Below are positions 9,895 to 22,195 of a stretch of 64,000 nucleotides of DNA, one piece after another. The stretch spans positions 195,670,216 to 195,734,215 of the forward strand of contig NC_080673.1 in NCBI RefSeq assembly GCF_030445035.2, given 5' to 3'. The position numbers and the translations under genes are program-made. Every line of letters starts with the position of its first letter. Position 1 is the stretch's first letter. Below the pieces are notes generated by a model, which had not been told where the DNA came from, ran no database searches, and saw nothing but the letters and a program-made list of their open reading frames with translations. This DNA is from Dasypus novemcinctus (lineage: Eukaryota; Chordata; Mammalia; Cingulata; Dasypodidae).

Positions 9895-11075
9895 AGAGCC
9901 AGAAGGAATTCCCAGGCATTCAGCCATGTCTGTTTTCAGATAGGTAGAATATCAATTATGCCCATTTCATAGACAAGTCATTGGAAACTTGCAGGAGGGA
10001 GGGAGGGCGGCTGGTACAGAGCGGGGAGGAATGTCCTATCCAGAGTTAGCCAGGTGGTAAGTACTGGGCTATTATCATCTATCATTTAGGCAGGCTGACA
10101 TTTAGCAGATAGGGCACCTGAAAATATGAGCTCATCCATTGAGCTAATTCCCCAGTCCTGGCTCTGCTCTGTGAAACAAGCCTAAACTGCAAACAAGTTG
10201 TTAGAGAGAGACGGTGGCTTTCAGACACCAGGGCCAAACCCCCTCACCCAGGAGGGAGGAGAGAAGGCAGGAGGCAAGGAGAACTCCAGCTTCACAAAGG
10301 TCCTCCTCACCTCCAGGAGAGGACAGGCAGGTTACTCACGCAGTCCCAGCAAGAGAGCTTCAGGGTTGAAGGAAGCCAATCATTGTTTCTTTTTAAATTT
10401 GGATCCATATCTCCTGTAACAGGCTATGAATTAATTCGTTAGTAATTTAATAAATTAGGGTCTTCCTTTTGTATTTTCTCAGTCTGATTTTTCAATAACA
10501 AGTCAGTTTCTGTAATCTTCTTGTTACGTTTCTTTGTTTCTTCAACTGAAAGGGAACTCCTGGCCTCTCTCTGAACCTCTGAACCACTCTGACCCTGGTA
10601 CCTGCAATTGCATAGAACCCATACTGCACAAATCAGCGTTTATCAATGCGCAAACAAGAGGAGAGTTGCAGAGAAGCCCTGCATCTATGGTTAAGTCCTC
10701 ACCTCCCTGGGTAGCCCATCCTGCTCTGGTGAGGTGGAAGGGGCACGGGCCTGGGAACACTGCCTATTTTTGTGATTAGGGAAACCGCCATCTGTCTGCA
10801 GAGCCTCCCCATGGGCCTTCCAAACCAGTGCCTCCATCATCCTGAAATCTGCATTCCATGCCTTGCCAGGGTCATTATCGAAAATGTTGGGCATTCCATT
10901 CCCCTTGTGGAAGCCTCCATGGGGACATTGATCCTGGGCTAAAAGCATATATTGCTGAGTAAGGCTTGCAAGACCCAGTCCAGCATATAAGAGGGAGCAA
11001 GTTCTGAGCCAGGTTTCTATTCTGTCATTTACTGACAACACAGTATTTGGTTGCAAGCCATCTCAAAGGTTTGTT
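9895..11075. other. No recognised feature
   Basis: No repeat family assigned. The 121-codon minus-strand open frame (10691-11056) has no recognisable domain. A short G-rich patch lies near 9990-10030. Confidence 0.4.
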
Positions 11076-11079
11076 TTTG

Positions 11080-11320
11080 TTTTGTTTGGAAAGAAATAGT
11101 GAATAAAGTCACAATTAAGGAAAAAGAAAAAACCTTTACCATTCAGGATTTCACTTGCATTGTTTGGCTATAATTGCAAGGAATAAGGGGGAAGTTCAAA
11201 TCTATTTGCTAAATAAACAAGCAATTTTCTTTATCTCGTTTATTTAATGAAGTCACAGTATCCCTCCCTACCTGTTCATTGAATTTGAGCTTGTACCTAT
11301 AAATAGCAGCACATCTCTAG
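11080..11320. other. Repeat-free AT-rich block, possible conserved noncoding sequence
   Basis: Contains several homeobox- and forkhead-like words ('gctaaataaacaagc', 'tcgtttatttaatga') and CCTATAAATAGC near 11300. No repeat recognised. Conservation is a guess. Confidence 0.2.
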
Positions 11321-11954
11321 ATCAAAGAGACAGAGAAGTAGAGGCATTTATCAGGAAACACCCAACTAAGGAAGGTGAAGGACTGAGATTCGCACCCAGC
11401 CCTCTCTAATATCAAAGACCATGGTCTTTATTGCCATGCCATATGTGCACATAAGGCAGGGCAGGGGGTATTTGTGGCCAGAAGACCAGATCTCAGGGGC
11501 AAGTCTCCAACCATTCATAATAAATCAGCGGTGCTGAACACACTGCACATACTTGAACAATCTCTTTATCCACTTTGGGTCACAAACAGCTTATCACTTA
11601 ATTTCCTTCTGATTCAATAAAAACCATTCCTCCCTCTTCATCCTTACAGCTTTCAAAGTCAGGATGTAATAAAAATTGTATTATTATTTAAAAATTTTTT
11701 ATAGATCTACAATAGAGCTTTTTTCCTCCTAATTTCTTTCTAATTTTCTGTCTCACTGTCATTCCCCGGTCTGTTCTTGTTTGTATTTCCTCCATTCTTC
11801 TCCCCTACTTCTCCATCCCCTTTCCTTTGTATTCTGTGGACAGCCAGCGTCTTCCACCCCTCACTGACTCTCAGGTTGTTGAGCAGCCAGAAACATGAGG
11901 ACAAATGTCAGGGTTATGCCAGACAACCTAGGATAAGCCATGATTTTTTCTGGG
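11321..11954. other. No recognised feature
   Basis: Includes an AT-rich patch at about 11660-11710 and a pyrimidine-rich plus-strand stretch at about 11720-11850. No gene or named repeat. Confidence 0.4.
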
Positions 11955-12035
11955 TCTCTCATGATCTCTAAAATGGTATCTTGAACTAAATGGTCTCTTA
12001 GATCCTATTCTCCATAAAATAACTTCAGCATGTTT
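11955..12035 (+). mobile_element. MIR 3' fragment
   Basis: 'ctctaaaatggtatcttgaac' followed by 'aatggtctcttagatcct' matches the MIRb-type tail. Confidence 0.5.
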
Positions 12036-13080
12036 TTCCCACCTAGAAGCAAGAAGAATTGTCAGATTGCATCCCTGTGTTCCTTCTCACTTCCCCCAAC
12101 TTCAGCTTCCCTTTTCCTTCCATCTTGCTTGATAAGAGATGTGAAATTTTTCAGGACTGCTGAGTACCTCTACTCTACCTGGGAGAAGAGATGGGGAAGG
12201 TTTCAAACACTTGCTGGCAAGTGAGCAGCCCAGCTGAATGGTGCCAACATGACCGATGAGCGAGTTCCGATTCAGCAACTAGAGTCGCTTAAGGGCACTT
12301 CAACAGTTCTCAGACGGTGGACTTAAGAGCAATGAGCAATATGAATTTATTAATGACAAATCATGTCATGGAAAATGGATGAGAATTGGGATGAGGTTTA
12401 TAAATGAGGGTATGAAAGAGAGAGCAGCTTTCATGTGTGTGGACCTGGGGGACACTCTAGGGCTGGAGTCCAGTGAAATCATAGGATTGGCAGGCAGCAG
12501 CTTAATGGAGAATTCCATTACAGATGCCATAGTTGTGCAAAGAATAAAATGAACCATAAAACTCAGAAACACTGAAGGTTGTAGTCATTTTTCTTGCCCT
12601 CATATTGAAAAATTTGGGGTAACAATGTTCCCTGTCCTAGAGACTTGATGCTCAACACAAATTTTGGAGAGCGTGACCACACTGAGGTACAGGTGAGTTC
12701 TTTGTTCAGCAACAACTCTGTCATTGGTGGAAAAGACATGCAGTGGTCATTCTAATTCAACATGGATTTGATATTGAAATGTGAAGCCTCAGGTCACAGC
12801 AATGAACCCTTTATTACTGAGTCCTTGTTTGTTCCTCAGTCCTCATTTCTGTACAGAGCAAATATTAAGCTGATATGCATTGATTCAGCTATTCCAGTTG
12901 GTAAAAGATTGAAGTGCATATATATTAGTCACTAAATAGACACTGCTTGAGCTCCCAGGGTCCCAGGGTGCCTGGACCACTTGAATGGTTTTTTTCCCAG
13001 GAACCCCAGGATTTCTCAAGAGCCATTAACTAGAATTATTGCCTGGCACCACTTCCCTCCTTTGGGTGACCAAACCCCCT
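12036..13080. other. No recognised feature
   Basis: No gene or repeat family recognised. Short open frames on both strands look like chance. Confidence 0.4.
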
Positions 13081-13084
13081 CTTT

Positions 13085-15385
13085 TGATAGGAGCACTTAT
13101 TCACATTGGTGGGAATGTAGAATGGTACAGCCACTGGGGAGGACTGTTTGAGTTCCTAAGGAAGATGAATATGGACTTGCCATGTGGCCCAGCAACCCAT
13201 TCCTAGGTATATACCCAGAAGAACTGAGAGCAGACACAAACAGACATCTGTACATCAGTGTTCATAATGGCATTATTCATGATTGCCAAACGTTGGAAAC
13301 AACCCAGGTATCCATCAATTGATGAATAAATAAATCGTATTATATATACACAATGAGATATTATGTACCAATAAGAAGAAATGAAGTTGTGTAGCATATG
13401 ACAAATGGATGAACCTGGAAAACATTATGTTGACTGAAGCAAGCCAGACGCAAAAGGACAAATACTATATGATTACACTATTATGAATTAAATATATTGT
13501 ATAAACTCATGGAGTTAATAATTAAAATATAGGTCACTAGAATATAGAATGAGGTTAGAGAACAGAAAACTGTGGTTTAATCTGTGCAGAATTGGTAAAA
13601 AGATTATGTGTAAATCTTTGGAAATGAAAAGAAATGGTGGAAGCACATCACAGTGTTTGTAAATAGCAGTGCTATTATATGGGTATGAGAGTTGTTGAAA
13701 GGGAAAGTCTAAAGTCATGTATATTATTAGAAGGACAGCTAAAAACCCTAGCATGGGACTGTAAAAGATAGTAAAACCTCATGTAAAACATGAATATGGG
13801 TGATATTGCATATACAAGACTGTTTTTAACAAAATATAAATACAGATATATTAGAGTGAAGGACAAAGAATAGCAGCTATGTACACCAGGGGAAGCATAG
13901 AGAGTTGAGAGGTGATAAGTTTTGTTTGTTTTTCATTTTTAATTATTATTAGAATAATGAAAATGTTTTAAGAATGATTGAAGTGATGAATGCACAAATA
14001 CGTGATTATACCAAATACCATTGGTTGCACACTTTGGATGGATTTATACCTTATCAACATGTACCGATAAAATTGATTTTTTCAACTGTGTCTAGAGATT
14101 CAGGGTGCCTAAAGGTTACCTCCTGAGAGCCTCCATGTTGTTCAAATGTAGCCACTCTCTAAGTCAAACCCAGCATATAAATGCATTACCTTGCCACCAG
14201 CATGGGACATGACTCCCGGGTATGAGCCTCCCTGGTGCCGACAGATTACTGCCATCACCAGCTGGTGAGGCACCTAGAAAAAGACCTTGAATAAAAGGGG
14301 AAATGGTAAAGACAAATGAGTTTTTATGGCTAAGAGACTTCAAAATGAGTCAGGAGGTCATCAGAAGGGTTGCACTTATGCACATCTCCACAGGATCCCA
14401 GAGACAGCCAAAGTATATACAACCCAGTACAGGTGCTCCTGAGGGCTATGGAGACACACAGGTTCTATGGTCATGGCAGATGGCTCTGGAGGTCAGTGCC
14501 TTGTCAGTGGGCTCTACTTTGGAATTTGTGCTCCTGAGTGTGATGGAGTTGGATTCAGATATGACCTCTCTACACATGACCTTCTGTCACATTTATTGAA
14601 CCTGTGATTGGTGTTGGGGTTTCTGTACGCTCAGGAGACTTAACTCCCTGGATTGTCCATGTGCCACTTGGGCCCTGAGAATTAGCAGAGTTGCAACACT
14701 TAGCTCCAGTTCTTTGGACTTACCCAGGTCAGCTGATGAGGAGATAAGAATGGTCAACTACCACACCAGGGAAACGAGAGTCAACAGCTGCAAGTAGGAG
14801 AATCACATCCATCAACCATGTGGGATCTAAGCCACCTCTCGATTTAGAGGTGGAGTGGACATCGCCATCCCAGGTTCCACAGGACCAAGGAATATAATAT
14901 GGATTGGAGTGGACTTGCTGGTATCCTACTATAGAACTGTTGTGACTCTAGCAATGGAATAAATTCTATCACTGATGTGAAGACAGTGGCCACGGGAGTT
15001 GCTAAGGGCAGGGAGAAGGAGGAAGAGGTGATATGGGACATTTTCGGGACTTGGAGTTGTCCTGAATGATATTGCAGGGACAGATGCAAAACTTTGTATA
15101 TCCTGCCATAACCCACTGAATGGACTGGGGAAGGGTGTGAACTACAATGTAAACTATGGTCCATGGGGTGTGGCAGTGCTCCAAGGTGTATTCACCAAAT
15201 GCAATGAATGTACCTTCCTGATGAAAGGGGATGTTGATATGGGTGGAGCAGGAGGTGGAGGAGTGGGGTATTTGGGAGCCTCTTATGTTTTTTAATGTAC
15301 CATTTTGTGTGATCTATTTATCTTTTTTAAAAGAGACAATAAAAAATTTTTGCTAAAAAATTTTTTTTTAATAATTTTAAAAAAC
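13085..15385 (+). mobile_element. 5'-truncated L1 LINE: ORF2 C-terminus plus long 3' UTR
   Basis: Begins in the last part of ORF2 ('ttggtgggaatgtagaatgg', 'taggtatatacccagaagaa', 'atggatgaacctggaaaaca'), which is broken by stops and no longer coding. From about 13500 a 3' UTR of roughly 1.8 kb follows. It includes GGGACATGACTCCCGGGTAT and 'gagcctccctggtg', phrases that I associate with xenarthran L1. It ends with a G-rich segment (15240-15280), 'tttttaatgtaccattttg' and AATAAAAAATTTTT. It is the longest 3' UTR copy here and the reference for the small tail fragments. Confidence 0.85.
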
Positions 15386-15399
15386 TCTCTTTCATGCAG

Positions 15400-16312
15400 A
15401 GGACTCTCTCTCTACCCGTGCAAGTTATCACAAAGCCTCTACAACTTCCACAACAGTTTCTAACTTTAACTGCTCAGAGTTAGGTCAGACTCCACGGGTT
15501 CAGGGTGATCCTCTACAACAGGGGTTCTTAGCCTCTTTTATTCCACAGACCCCTTTACCAGTCAGGTGAAAACCATGAAACCCTTACTAAGTCCATACTG
15601 TATTTTATATTATTTAATAAATATATCACACCAGCACCAGCAAATCCCCACAGGAATAATGGGTTTTTTTGAATTTCAGTTCAAGCTCATGGAACTCTTG
15701 TTAAGAACCCCTGCTCTACAAGATTGTCCTGGAACCAGCTGCTAAATCAAGGGCCCAGGATGCCTACCCTTCTGACCAGCTGGCTATAAATTTTGGAGTT
15801 TCAACCTTTCATTCTAGTTTGATAATCTTCTAGAACAACTCGTGAAACTCACTGAGTGCTACATTATGATTACAGTTTTATCATAGGAAAAGGATACAAA
15901 TAAGATAAAAGAAGAGGCACACAGGGTGAGGTCTGGGAGGGTCTCATGTGCAAGCTTCTGTGTCCTCTCCACAGGGAACCAGAACACATCACCCTCCCAT
16001 CACAGCAGGGATGCATTTTCTCAATCATGGAAGCTGATAGAATTTCAAGTGTCCCAAGTTCATATGGGGTCTCATTATGTAAGCATGATTAATAGATTAA
16101 ATGACCATGTAACTGAGCTCAACCTGCAGCCCACTTACCTCCAGAGGTTGGGGAAGTGGGCTAATTTGACATAGCTCAAATCTCCAACTGCCTAATCACC
16201 TGATTGATGATTCTGGTGGAGCAAATCCCTACCCTAAAACTGCAGGTGTGGTTGGCCCTTCCCTGTCAAGTCAATTGCATTATGAACCACCAGGTGTGGT
16301 CCTGGGTCCAAT
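15400..16312 (-). mobile_element. ERVL-type LTR remnant, split by a hAT element
   Basis: Contains, in reverse complement, phrases that I recall from MER21-like ERVL LTRs: 'gaaactcactgagtgctac', 'tgattacagttttatcatag', 'gaggcacacagggtgaggtc', 'caagcttctgtgtcctctcc', 'aactcaacctgcagccca'. The 15519-15713 transposon interrupts it. The left limit is uncertain. It ends near a CAACAAAACAAC simple run. Confidence 0.6.
15519..15713 (-). mobile_element. Nonautonomous hAT transposon, copy 1
   Basis: The left end CAGGGGTTCTTAGCC and right end GTTAAGAACCCCTG are inverted repeats. The element is flanked by a perfect 8-bp target duplication CTCTACAA (15511-15518 and 15714-15721). An 8-bp duplication and CAGGG ends define a hAT element. 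Compared with the copy at 56389 it lacks about 40 bp near the right end. No coding capacity. The orientation follows the consensus that I remember (reverse here). Confidence 0.9.
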
Positions 16313-16329
16313 AACAACAAAACAACAAA

Positions 16330-18125
16330 CAAAACCTCTATAACAGGAAACTCCAAAAATTCAGTGTTGCTTCCCCAGGAACTGAGGACAAAGACCAGCC
16401 AAGTTTTTCATTGTAATGCACCACAACATAGAGAGAACCTTTTAGAGAGATGAAGAGAGTCCTGAGAAATTGCTTGAGCCCTGGATCCAGTTTGAGGCTC
16501 AAGCCACCTGTACCCTGTATGCTCAGTTTCCCAGGTATCTGAGCCAATTTTTAGTCTTTACCCTTTTTTTAAAAAATGGTATTTTGTTTGGATTTTTGCC
16601 AAAACAACAAAATAAGTCCAACTACTATACTTTCCCCTCAGCCCTTCACCATAGGTGCTCCTGGGTGTGCTTTCATAAGATCTGTGCACAGTTATTTTGA
16701 TGTTTTATCGTAATTGTTTGTTTATGTGTCTACTTTCTCCACTATCTTGTAAGCAAATAAGGAGAAATTGGTTAGCAAAGCTTCAATTATGTTGCATTAA
16801 CAAATATTCTAATTCTCTCAATGGCATGAAACCACCAAATTTTAATTCTCATTCATATAACAAATCCAGTGTATGTCTTACTCCACATCATCTCCTTTAG
16901 GGCACAGGCTGATGGAGCAGCATCTGTCTGAAGCACAATCAGTCACCATGGAAGAGGAAATGGAGAGTTTTTCATCAAGACTTAAGTAGCCTGGCCTTGA
17001 AATGACACAAGCACTATGGCTCACAGCTCATTGGCCAGAACTAAGCACGTGGCCTACTCCAACTCATGGTGGCCAGAAAGTGCCTGGAAGGTGAACAATA
17101 GGAAATAGTTGACAACCATCACAAAAGACCATCACAGAAGGGAAAGACTGTTTCTCTATTATTTCTGGATCTAGTACTTACCCAGTGACTGAAAAACAGT
17201 CAATAAACATAGAAGAAAAGAAAGAACATTTTCAAGGTATTACAAAGACCTGTTTTTTCTCTTTCCTTCTACTATGTTAAAGCTCAGATCTGTGTTGTCA
17301 TGACTGTTTTGTATTTATTATTGATTTGACAGTAGTATTGCTGAAATTAAGGAAAACAAAATCCCATATTTTAGAAAGAAAAGAACATAAAAACATGTTT
17401 ATTTTTTTAAGTGAAATGATGGCTCTCTAGTATGTACATAATTCTTATCCATTTGTTTCATTCTTAGGGTTTCTCAGAGGACTCTCCCTTAGTCCATGAG
17501 GTGAGGATATTATATCTTCTGCCATGATGAGAGATTTAAAATATGGCTAGAAATTAAGTATGGTATGAGTTAAATATACTTAGCAACCATTTTCCTTAGC
17601 CTTGTAAGAAAATGCCCTTGAAGAAGCAAATTCAGAACATTCCCTACACTGTTGTATTTTTAATCTTGTTATCAGTCTGAAACAGATAAAATTCAGAGCA
17701 AAGATAAACAACTGGTTCTCTCAAGCATCCAGAGCATTGCAATGATTCATTGGGGAGGAACAATGAGCAGACTGAGGCTACATCAGCCTTTCCCCCAAAC
17801 CTCTACTTTAAAATAGAACACTTCAACCTTTTGTCTGCCTAAAATATGCCTAAGGAATCATCATCATTGACTTCGCTTCCATTCTTCTTGTGTAGTTAGA
17901 GATTTTTTTTAAAACATAATTATCCAATTAACTAGTTTTAATACTCTAGAGATGCGTGGAATGGATTAGTAGATGAGTAGATATGGAAAAGGTGGTCTCT
18001 TCTAATACTAACAGCCGAGAGTCCCCATGTCATTATATGAGTCTAATTTCTCTCTCCTACAAGGAGATACCAGGCATGGGGAACTGAACAATGGGGAGGG
18101 GTTTGTGAGACCAACTGGTGGCCAG
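16330..18125. other. No recognised feature
   Basis: Low-complexity AT-rich patches, but no repeat family, exon or RNA gene that I can identify. Open frames stay below 80 codons. Confidence 0.4.
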
Positions 18126-18129
18126 TGCA

Positions 18130-18560
18130 TCCCTTAATACTAATTTTACCAGATTTTGTCTAGGTTCTTGACTATGCTGCAGAAATGAATTTCAAGAGCA
18201 TGTCGGGTGCGTTACGCCAGTAATTTATTAAGGTAGGGAGGGACGAGAAATGGGAACATGGGTCGCAGATAGAGAGGAAGTGGCTGAAAAAGCAATAACG
18301 CAGGTTGATAACAGACTACAATTCCCTATTATAGATTATAAATGCCCAGGTTTTACTTGCGTGTTGATCCATGCAGGGGGAGAAGGCAGTCAGAATCAGG
18401 GTCCAAAGGTGAGAGGGAGCAAGTTCAGGCCTTGTGCCTGCTTTTTGAACCATTATTCATTCTACCCCTTGGCTAATGGCAGGGAAAGAGTTCCAGCTGT
18501 TTGCTGTTTTGACTGATTAGGCCCCCATCAATTCTCCTTGAGGGCCCAATGATAAAGTCC
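18130..18560 (-). mobile_element. Possible LTR remnant
   Basis: Read on the minus strand it shows an LTR-like order: an upstream GC-moderate U3-like region with 'attagccaaggggtag', 'tttataatctataatagg' as a possible TATA area, then CCTTAATAAATTACTGGCGT (polyadenylation signal), then CpG-bearing AACGCACCCGACATGC as a possible U5. CpG density is higher than in the flanks. No clear TG/CA ends, target duplication or primer-binding site found. Confidence 0.3.
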
Positions 18561-19450
18561 TTGGGGAATATCCAGGGCCACCCCTGGCTTCTGGAGGAAG
18601 TCTTGTTCTGAATGGCAGAATCTTGGGGAGGGTCTTCCAACGGCAATCTTGGGGGTTATTGAGGTCCATGTGGACTCTCTGCCAGGTTCTACATCTGCCT
18701 ACTGATTCCCTATCTTACTTGCCTGCTTCAATAAGGCTGCAAAAGACAGTGTCCATTACCCAAACGTCCACGTGACACTGGAGCAAGAGTCCCAACAGTA
18801 TTCAGACTCTAAAACTTAGAGATTTCATTTCCAGGCTGAGGAAAGCAGGAAGAGTGAGTCAAGTCAAAACTCAGCAGGGCATCTGGGTGAGAGACAAACC
18901 AGCCTCATACGAACTACCCACAAAAGGCTTGGCCTAGGTGCTCACTTAATGCTCCATGTGGGCAGGCTAGAGCTTCAGACCCAGACATAGCAAAACAGAC
19001 TATGCAGGCCAGAGTAAACCAGTGTAGGGCCAGGGCTAAGCAACCAAACAAGGAACAGAAAAGATTCTGAGCAGACTGAGAGAAGACTGAGCAGAGAAAG
19101 AAAAGCAATAGACTGATCTGGGATTGATACTAAGAAGAATGATAAACAGTTTCACCATAGGACCTACAATTCAGGTAGGAAGAAATCCAAATCATTCCCT
19201 CTGATGTTCCTATTGAAGACTCAGATTCTTTGCCATGAAGATGCCTTATCTTTTCGTAAAGCTTAGAAGCAGTTCCTAAAAAATTGCTCAGGAGTCATTG
19301 GATAGGTAGTAACACCTTAGCGTCCAAGGCTCTTAGAGCCCAAGGCTAGACCACTGTGCCAGCATGGGGAACAAGTGAGTGCAGTGCTAGTAACAGCAAG
19401 CTGAGAGAGTGAGGATATTGTTGAAGCTCTCCTAAGTGGAGCAGACTTTC
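18561..19450. other. No recognised feature
   Basis: No gene or named repeat. It may continue the retroviral-like segment to the left, but I cannot support that. Confidence 0.35.
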
Positions 19451-19454
19451 CACT

Positions 19455-19626
19455 CATGTATGTAACAAATGTTTTTTAGCATCATTTATGGGTCGCTTCC
19501 TGTGTAAAATGCCAAAAGGTCTTATTCAAGGCACATGATAGTTGCTCGATACATATTTTGTTATTAAAAACATAGCTGATCTTTGACCTCAAGGAACCTG
19601 CAGGCCAATAGAACAGAAAACATAAC
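19455..19626 (-). mobile_element. L2-like relic
   Basis: 'gttgctcgatacatattttg' and 'tgacctcaaggaacctgcag' fit a reverse-complement L2. It is the target of the SINE that follows. Confidence 0.4.
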
Positions 19627-20213
19627 ATGGGGGAAGCAGATGTAGCTCAATTGATAAGGCCTCCGCCAACCATATGGGAGGACCCAGGTTTGATCCCTGG
19701 GGCCTCCTGGTGAAAAAGAAGAAGAGAGAGCATGACTGAGTGGTGAGCCAGTGCCTGCATGGTGAGCCGAGTGCCCATGCAGTGAGCCAAGTGCCCATGC
19801 GAGTTCCCACATGGCAAGCCTAGCACCCACACGGTGAGCCGAATGCCCATGTGAGTGCCTGTGTGGCATGTGGAAAGCCAGTGCCCACATAAGTGAGTCA
19901 CACAACAAGATGATGACACAACAAAAGAAAGACAAAGGGGAGAGTCAAGGTGAAGCACATCAGAGACCAGGAACTGAGGTGGTGCAAATGACAGGGAATC
20001 TCTCTCCTCAACAGAGATCCCTGGGATCAAATTCTGATGAATCCTAGAGAAGACAGACAAGAAGAGAAGGCAAAAAAAGAAATAAGTACAGAAGATCACA
20101 CAGTGAATGGGCACAGACCACAAAAAACAGCAAGGTGGGAGTGGGAGTAGGGCAGGGGGTGGGGGAGAAGGAGAAAAAAATAAAATTTCTAAAAAAAAAT
20201 TCCTTTAAAAAAA
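19627..20213 (+). mobile_element. Long armadillo-type tRNA SINE with expanded body
   Basis: The head GGGGAAGCAGATGTAGCTCA carries box A, and GGTTTGATCCC is box B. The body has repeated modules like GTGAGCCGAGTGCCCATGC (about 19738-19890). A second tRNA-like segment follows (about 19970-20050), with 'ccctgggatcaaattct' as a box-B-like stretch. The tail is G-rich, then A-rich. Flanks AACAGAAAACATA (19612-19624) and AACAGAGAAACATA (20214-20227) form a target duplication with a one-base indel. At about 587 bp it is clearly longer than the 370-415-bp copies. A 158-codon minus-strand frame here is an artefact. Confidence 0.85.
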
Positions 20214-20229
20214 AACAGAGAAACATACC

Positions 20230-20995
20230 GTGACCAACACAGCTCTAGCTGCCCGCTCCACCTGATGCAGAAAACAAGATTAAAGCCTATTCAGTAGGGC
20301 TCTTTCACCATCCCTGGTGAGAGGCAGGAGCCACCTGGCACTTGTCAGCTAGATCCACTAGCCCTGTTGCAATGATGGGAAGATTTTCGGCAGAAGTAAA
20401 GTCCATTAACGTATTGCAAACTCAGTATTTATGGCACTGAGGGAGCTCTCAGGGAGGCCTTTGAGATTGTGCATCCTTTAAAGGGCAGCCATGCCAGCAG
20501 TATAAGATTTCAAGGGAGAAAACCCCTTGGGCAACAGCAGCTCTCATATTAATCATTCTCTATCAAGGGAGAGTCCAGGTCACTATCTCACATTTGTCCC
20601 TTGACCTCAAGTTCAAGTTACCTAGTTACTTTCACTTTTCTCCTTGCTAATTTGGAAGCAAAGGCAAACCTTTACTAAGGACTCTCTGAGGTCAAGATTA
20701 TCCTTGGGGCCCTGGGCCATGTGACCTGAGCTATGAGGGATAGCTGGGAGCTTTGGCCAGGAAGGGGAGCGAGCTAGGGTCCACCCTGAGAGACTCTGGT
20801 AATGGGAGAGGGAGTCATTAAAAACATCAAGTCCTAGAGGAGTAAAGCACCTGCAAGTCCCTTCGAAACCAGCAATGACACCTTAGGAGAATTATCTGAA
20901 GGTGGCATTAAGGATGCAGACAGCTACTTTTAGGCAGTAGTGGCTGTTAACATCAAGATGGAGATGCAGGACCAGGCATGCTGAAAATTCCCCAT
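20230..20995. other. No recognised feature
   Basis: Repeat-poor, moderately GC-rich sequence. No exon or repeat recognised. Confidence 0.4.
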
Positions 20996-20999
20996 GTTC

Positions 21000-21095
21000 A
21001 GTCCTCTGAGATCAGTATTACTACCCTCGTTTTACAGATAGGGGTTAGAGAGATTAAGAGGATTACTGCAGGTGCACAGCAAGTTAGGATCAGAG
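21000..21095 (-). mobile_element. MIR fragment
   Basis: 'ctaccctcgttttacagata' and 'gagagattaagaggattactg' match reverse-complement MIR. Confidence 0.65.
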
Positions 21096-21097
21096 TA

Positions 21098-21250
21098 AAC
21101 AATTACACATGTTAGGAACTATTGCAAATTCTTCACATATGGGCATTTCATCTTCATAACAAACCTATGAGGTATATATTATTAAACATCTCTAATAATA
21201 GATGAGGAAACTAAGGTTCAGAGACATTGTGAAAACTGCCACAGAACCTA
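21098..21250 (-). mobile_element. MIR fragment, second copy
   Basis: 'tcttcataacaaacctatga', 'gatgaggaaactaaggttca' repeat the same MIR section as the neighbour just before it. These are therefore two copies in the same orientation, not one. Confidence 0.7.
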
Positions 21251-21354
21251 AGCAATCTGGTACTAGTGTCACATTCTTAACTAGAATAATATATTGTCTC
21301 TCATGTATGACTCCAAAGCTACAGGTCTTACAAAAATGGAAGTGGTACTTAGTC

Positions 21355-21452
21355 TTTCAAGAAATATTTATTAAACAGTTTGTTTTTCTGGTGCTGGAGA
21401 AGGAGCCCTGAACAAGATAGTCCCTGTCCTCATGAAACTTACCTTCAGGAGT
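21355..21452 (-). mobile_element. L2 LINE fragment
   Basis: 'caagaaatatttattaaaca', 'tggtgctggagaaggagc', 'agtccctgtcctcatgaaac'. Reverse-complement L2 3' end. Confidence 0.6.
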
Positions 21453-21799
21453 TCTGCAATTCTCTAAATGCAGGATTCCCACAGCCAGCTGCCTCCCTGC
21501 ACTGTGAGGAAGGCTCTTGGAAAGGTCAGGTCCTCAGCTGAGCAGGCCGAGTTTGGTGGAAGAAAGGCCAGTCAGCCGGGATGATCTGCATGGGTGCAAG
21601 GCAGGTACACTGACCCCCTGAAATTTGAGATTCTTTCCAACTTCAGGCTGGACACCTGGCAACAGGTGATTCTTGGAACTGATACACCAGAGAGCAAAGT
21701 GCTCCTGATACTCTGCCACCCAGATTCCAACTGGAAAGGCCTGAGCAGTTAGGAAGTGATATCGGACAGGGAAGTAGTTTCCATACATCAGCAAAACAG

Positions 21800-22195
21800 A
21801 AGCAGGCAGAGATAGTAGTGAATATGTGCCAGGTATGGGGCAAATTTGAGGAGCTGTGACAGTGAACAAAACTACTCAGGCCCCTTCTTTCAAGAGATCA
21901 CGGTTCTAAAAAGAAGGAAAGGAGGTTAAATGTTTTAAGATTACATCCCTGATAAGAGCTTCATGAATAAAGCCGGGAATGTGGCTGGTCCAGGGGATCT
22001 AAGACACACCTAAAGAAGTTATGCTTGAAAGAGAAGTTAGAGTGAATGGAATTTAACAAGGTCAGGGTGGGCAGGTAGTGAATGTTCTAATGCTAACAAT
22101 ATATGCAAAAGCCTGGGGTCCACATGGCATATGAGGGGCTAAAGGAAAGCCACTAGGGTGTGACCACAGAGTAAAAGAAGAAACATAATTAAGGA
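21800..22195 (-). mobile_element. L2 LINE relic
   Basis: 'aatatgtgccaggtatgggg', 'cagtgaacaaaactactcag', 'tgaatggaatttaacaaggt', 'gcaaaagcctggggtccaca'. This is the order expected for reverse-complement L2. Confidence 0.65.

Noticed and set aside
19564..20123. Minus-strand frames of 123 and 158 codons
   Set aside because: They run through the expanded body of the long SINE. The repeated residues mirror its tandem modules.
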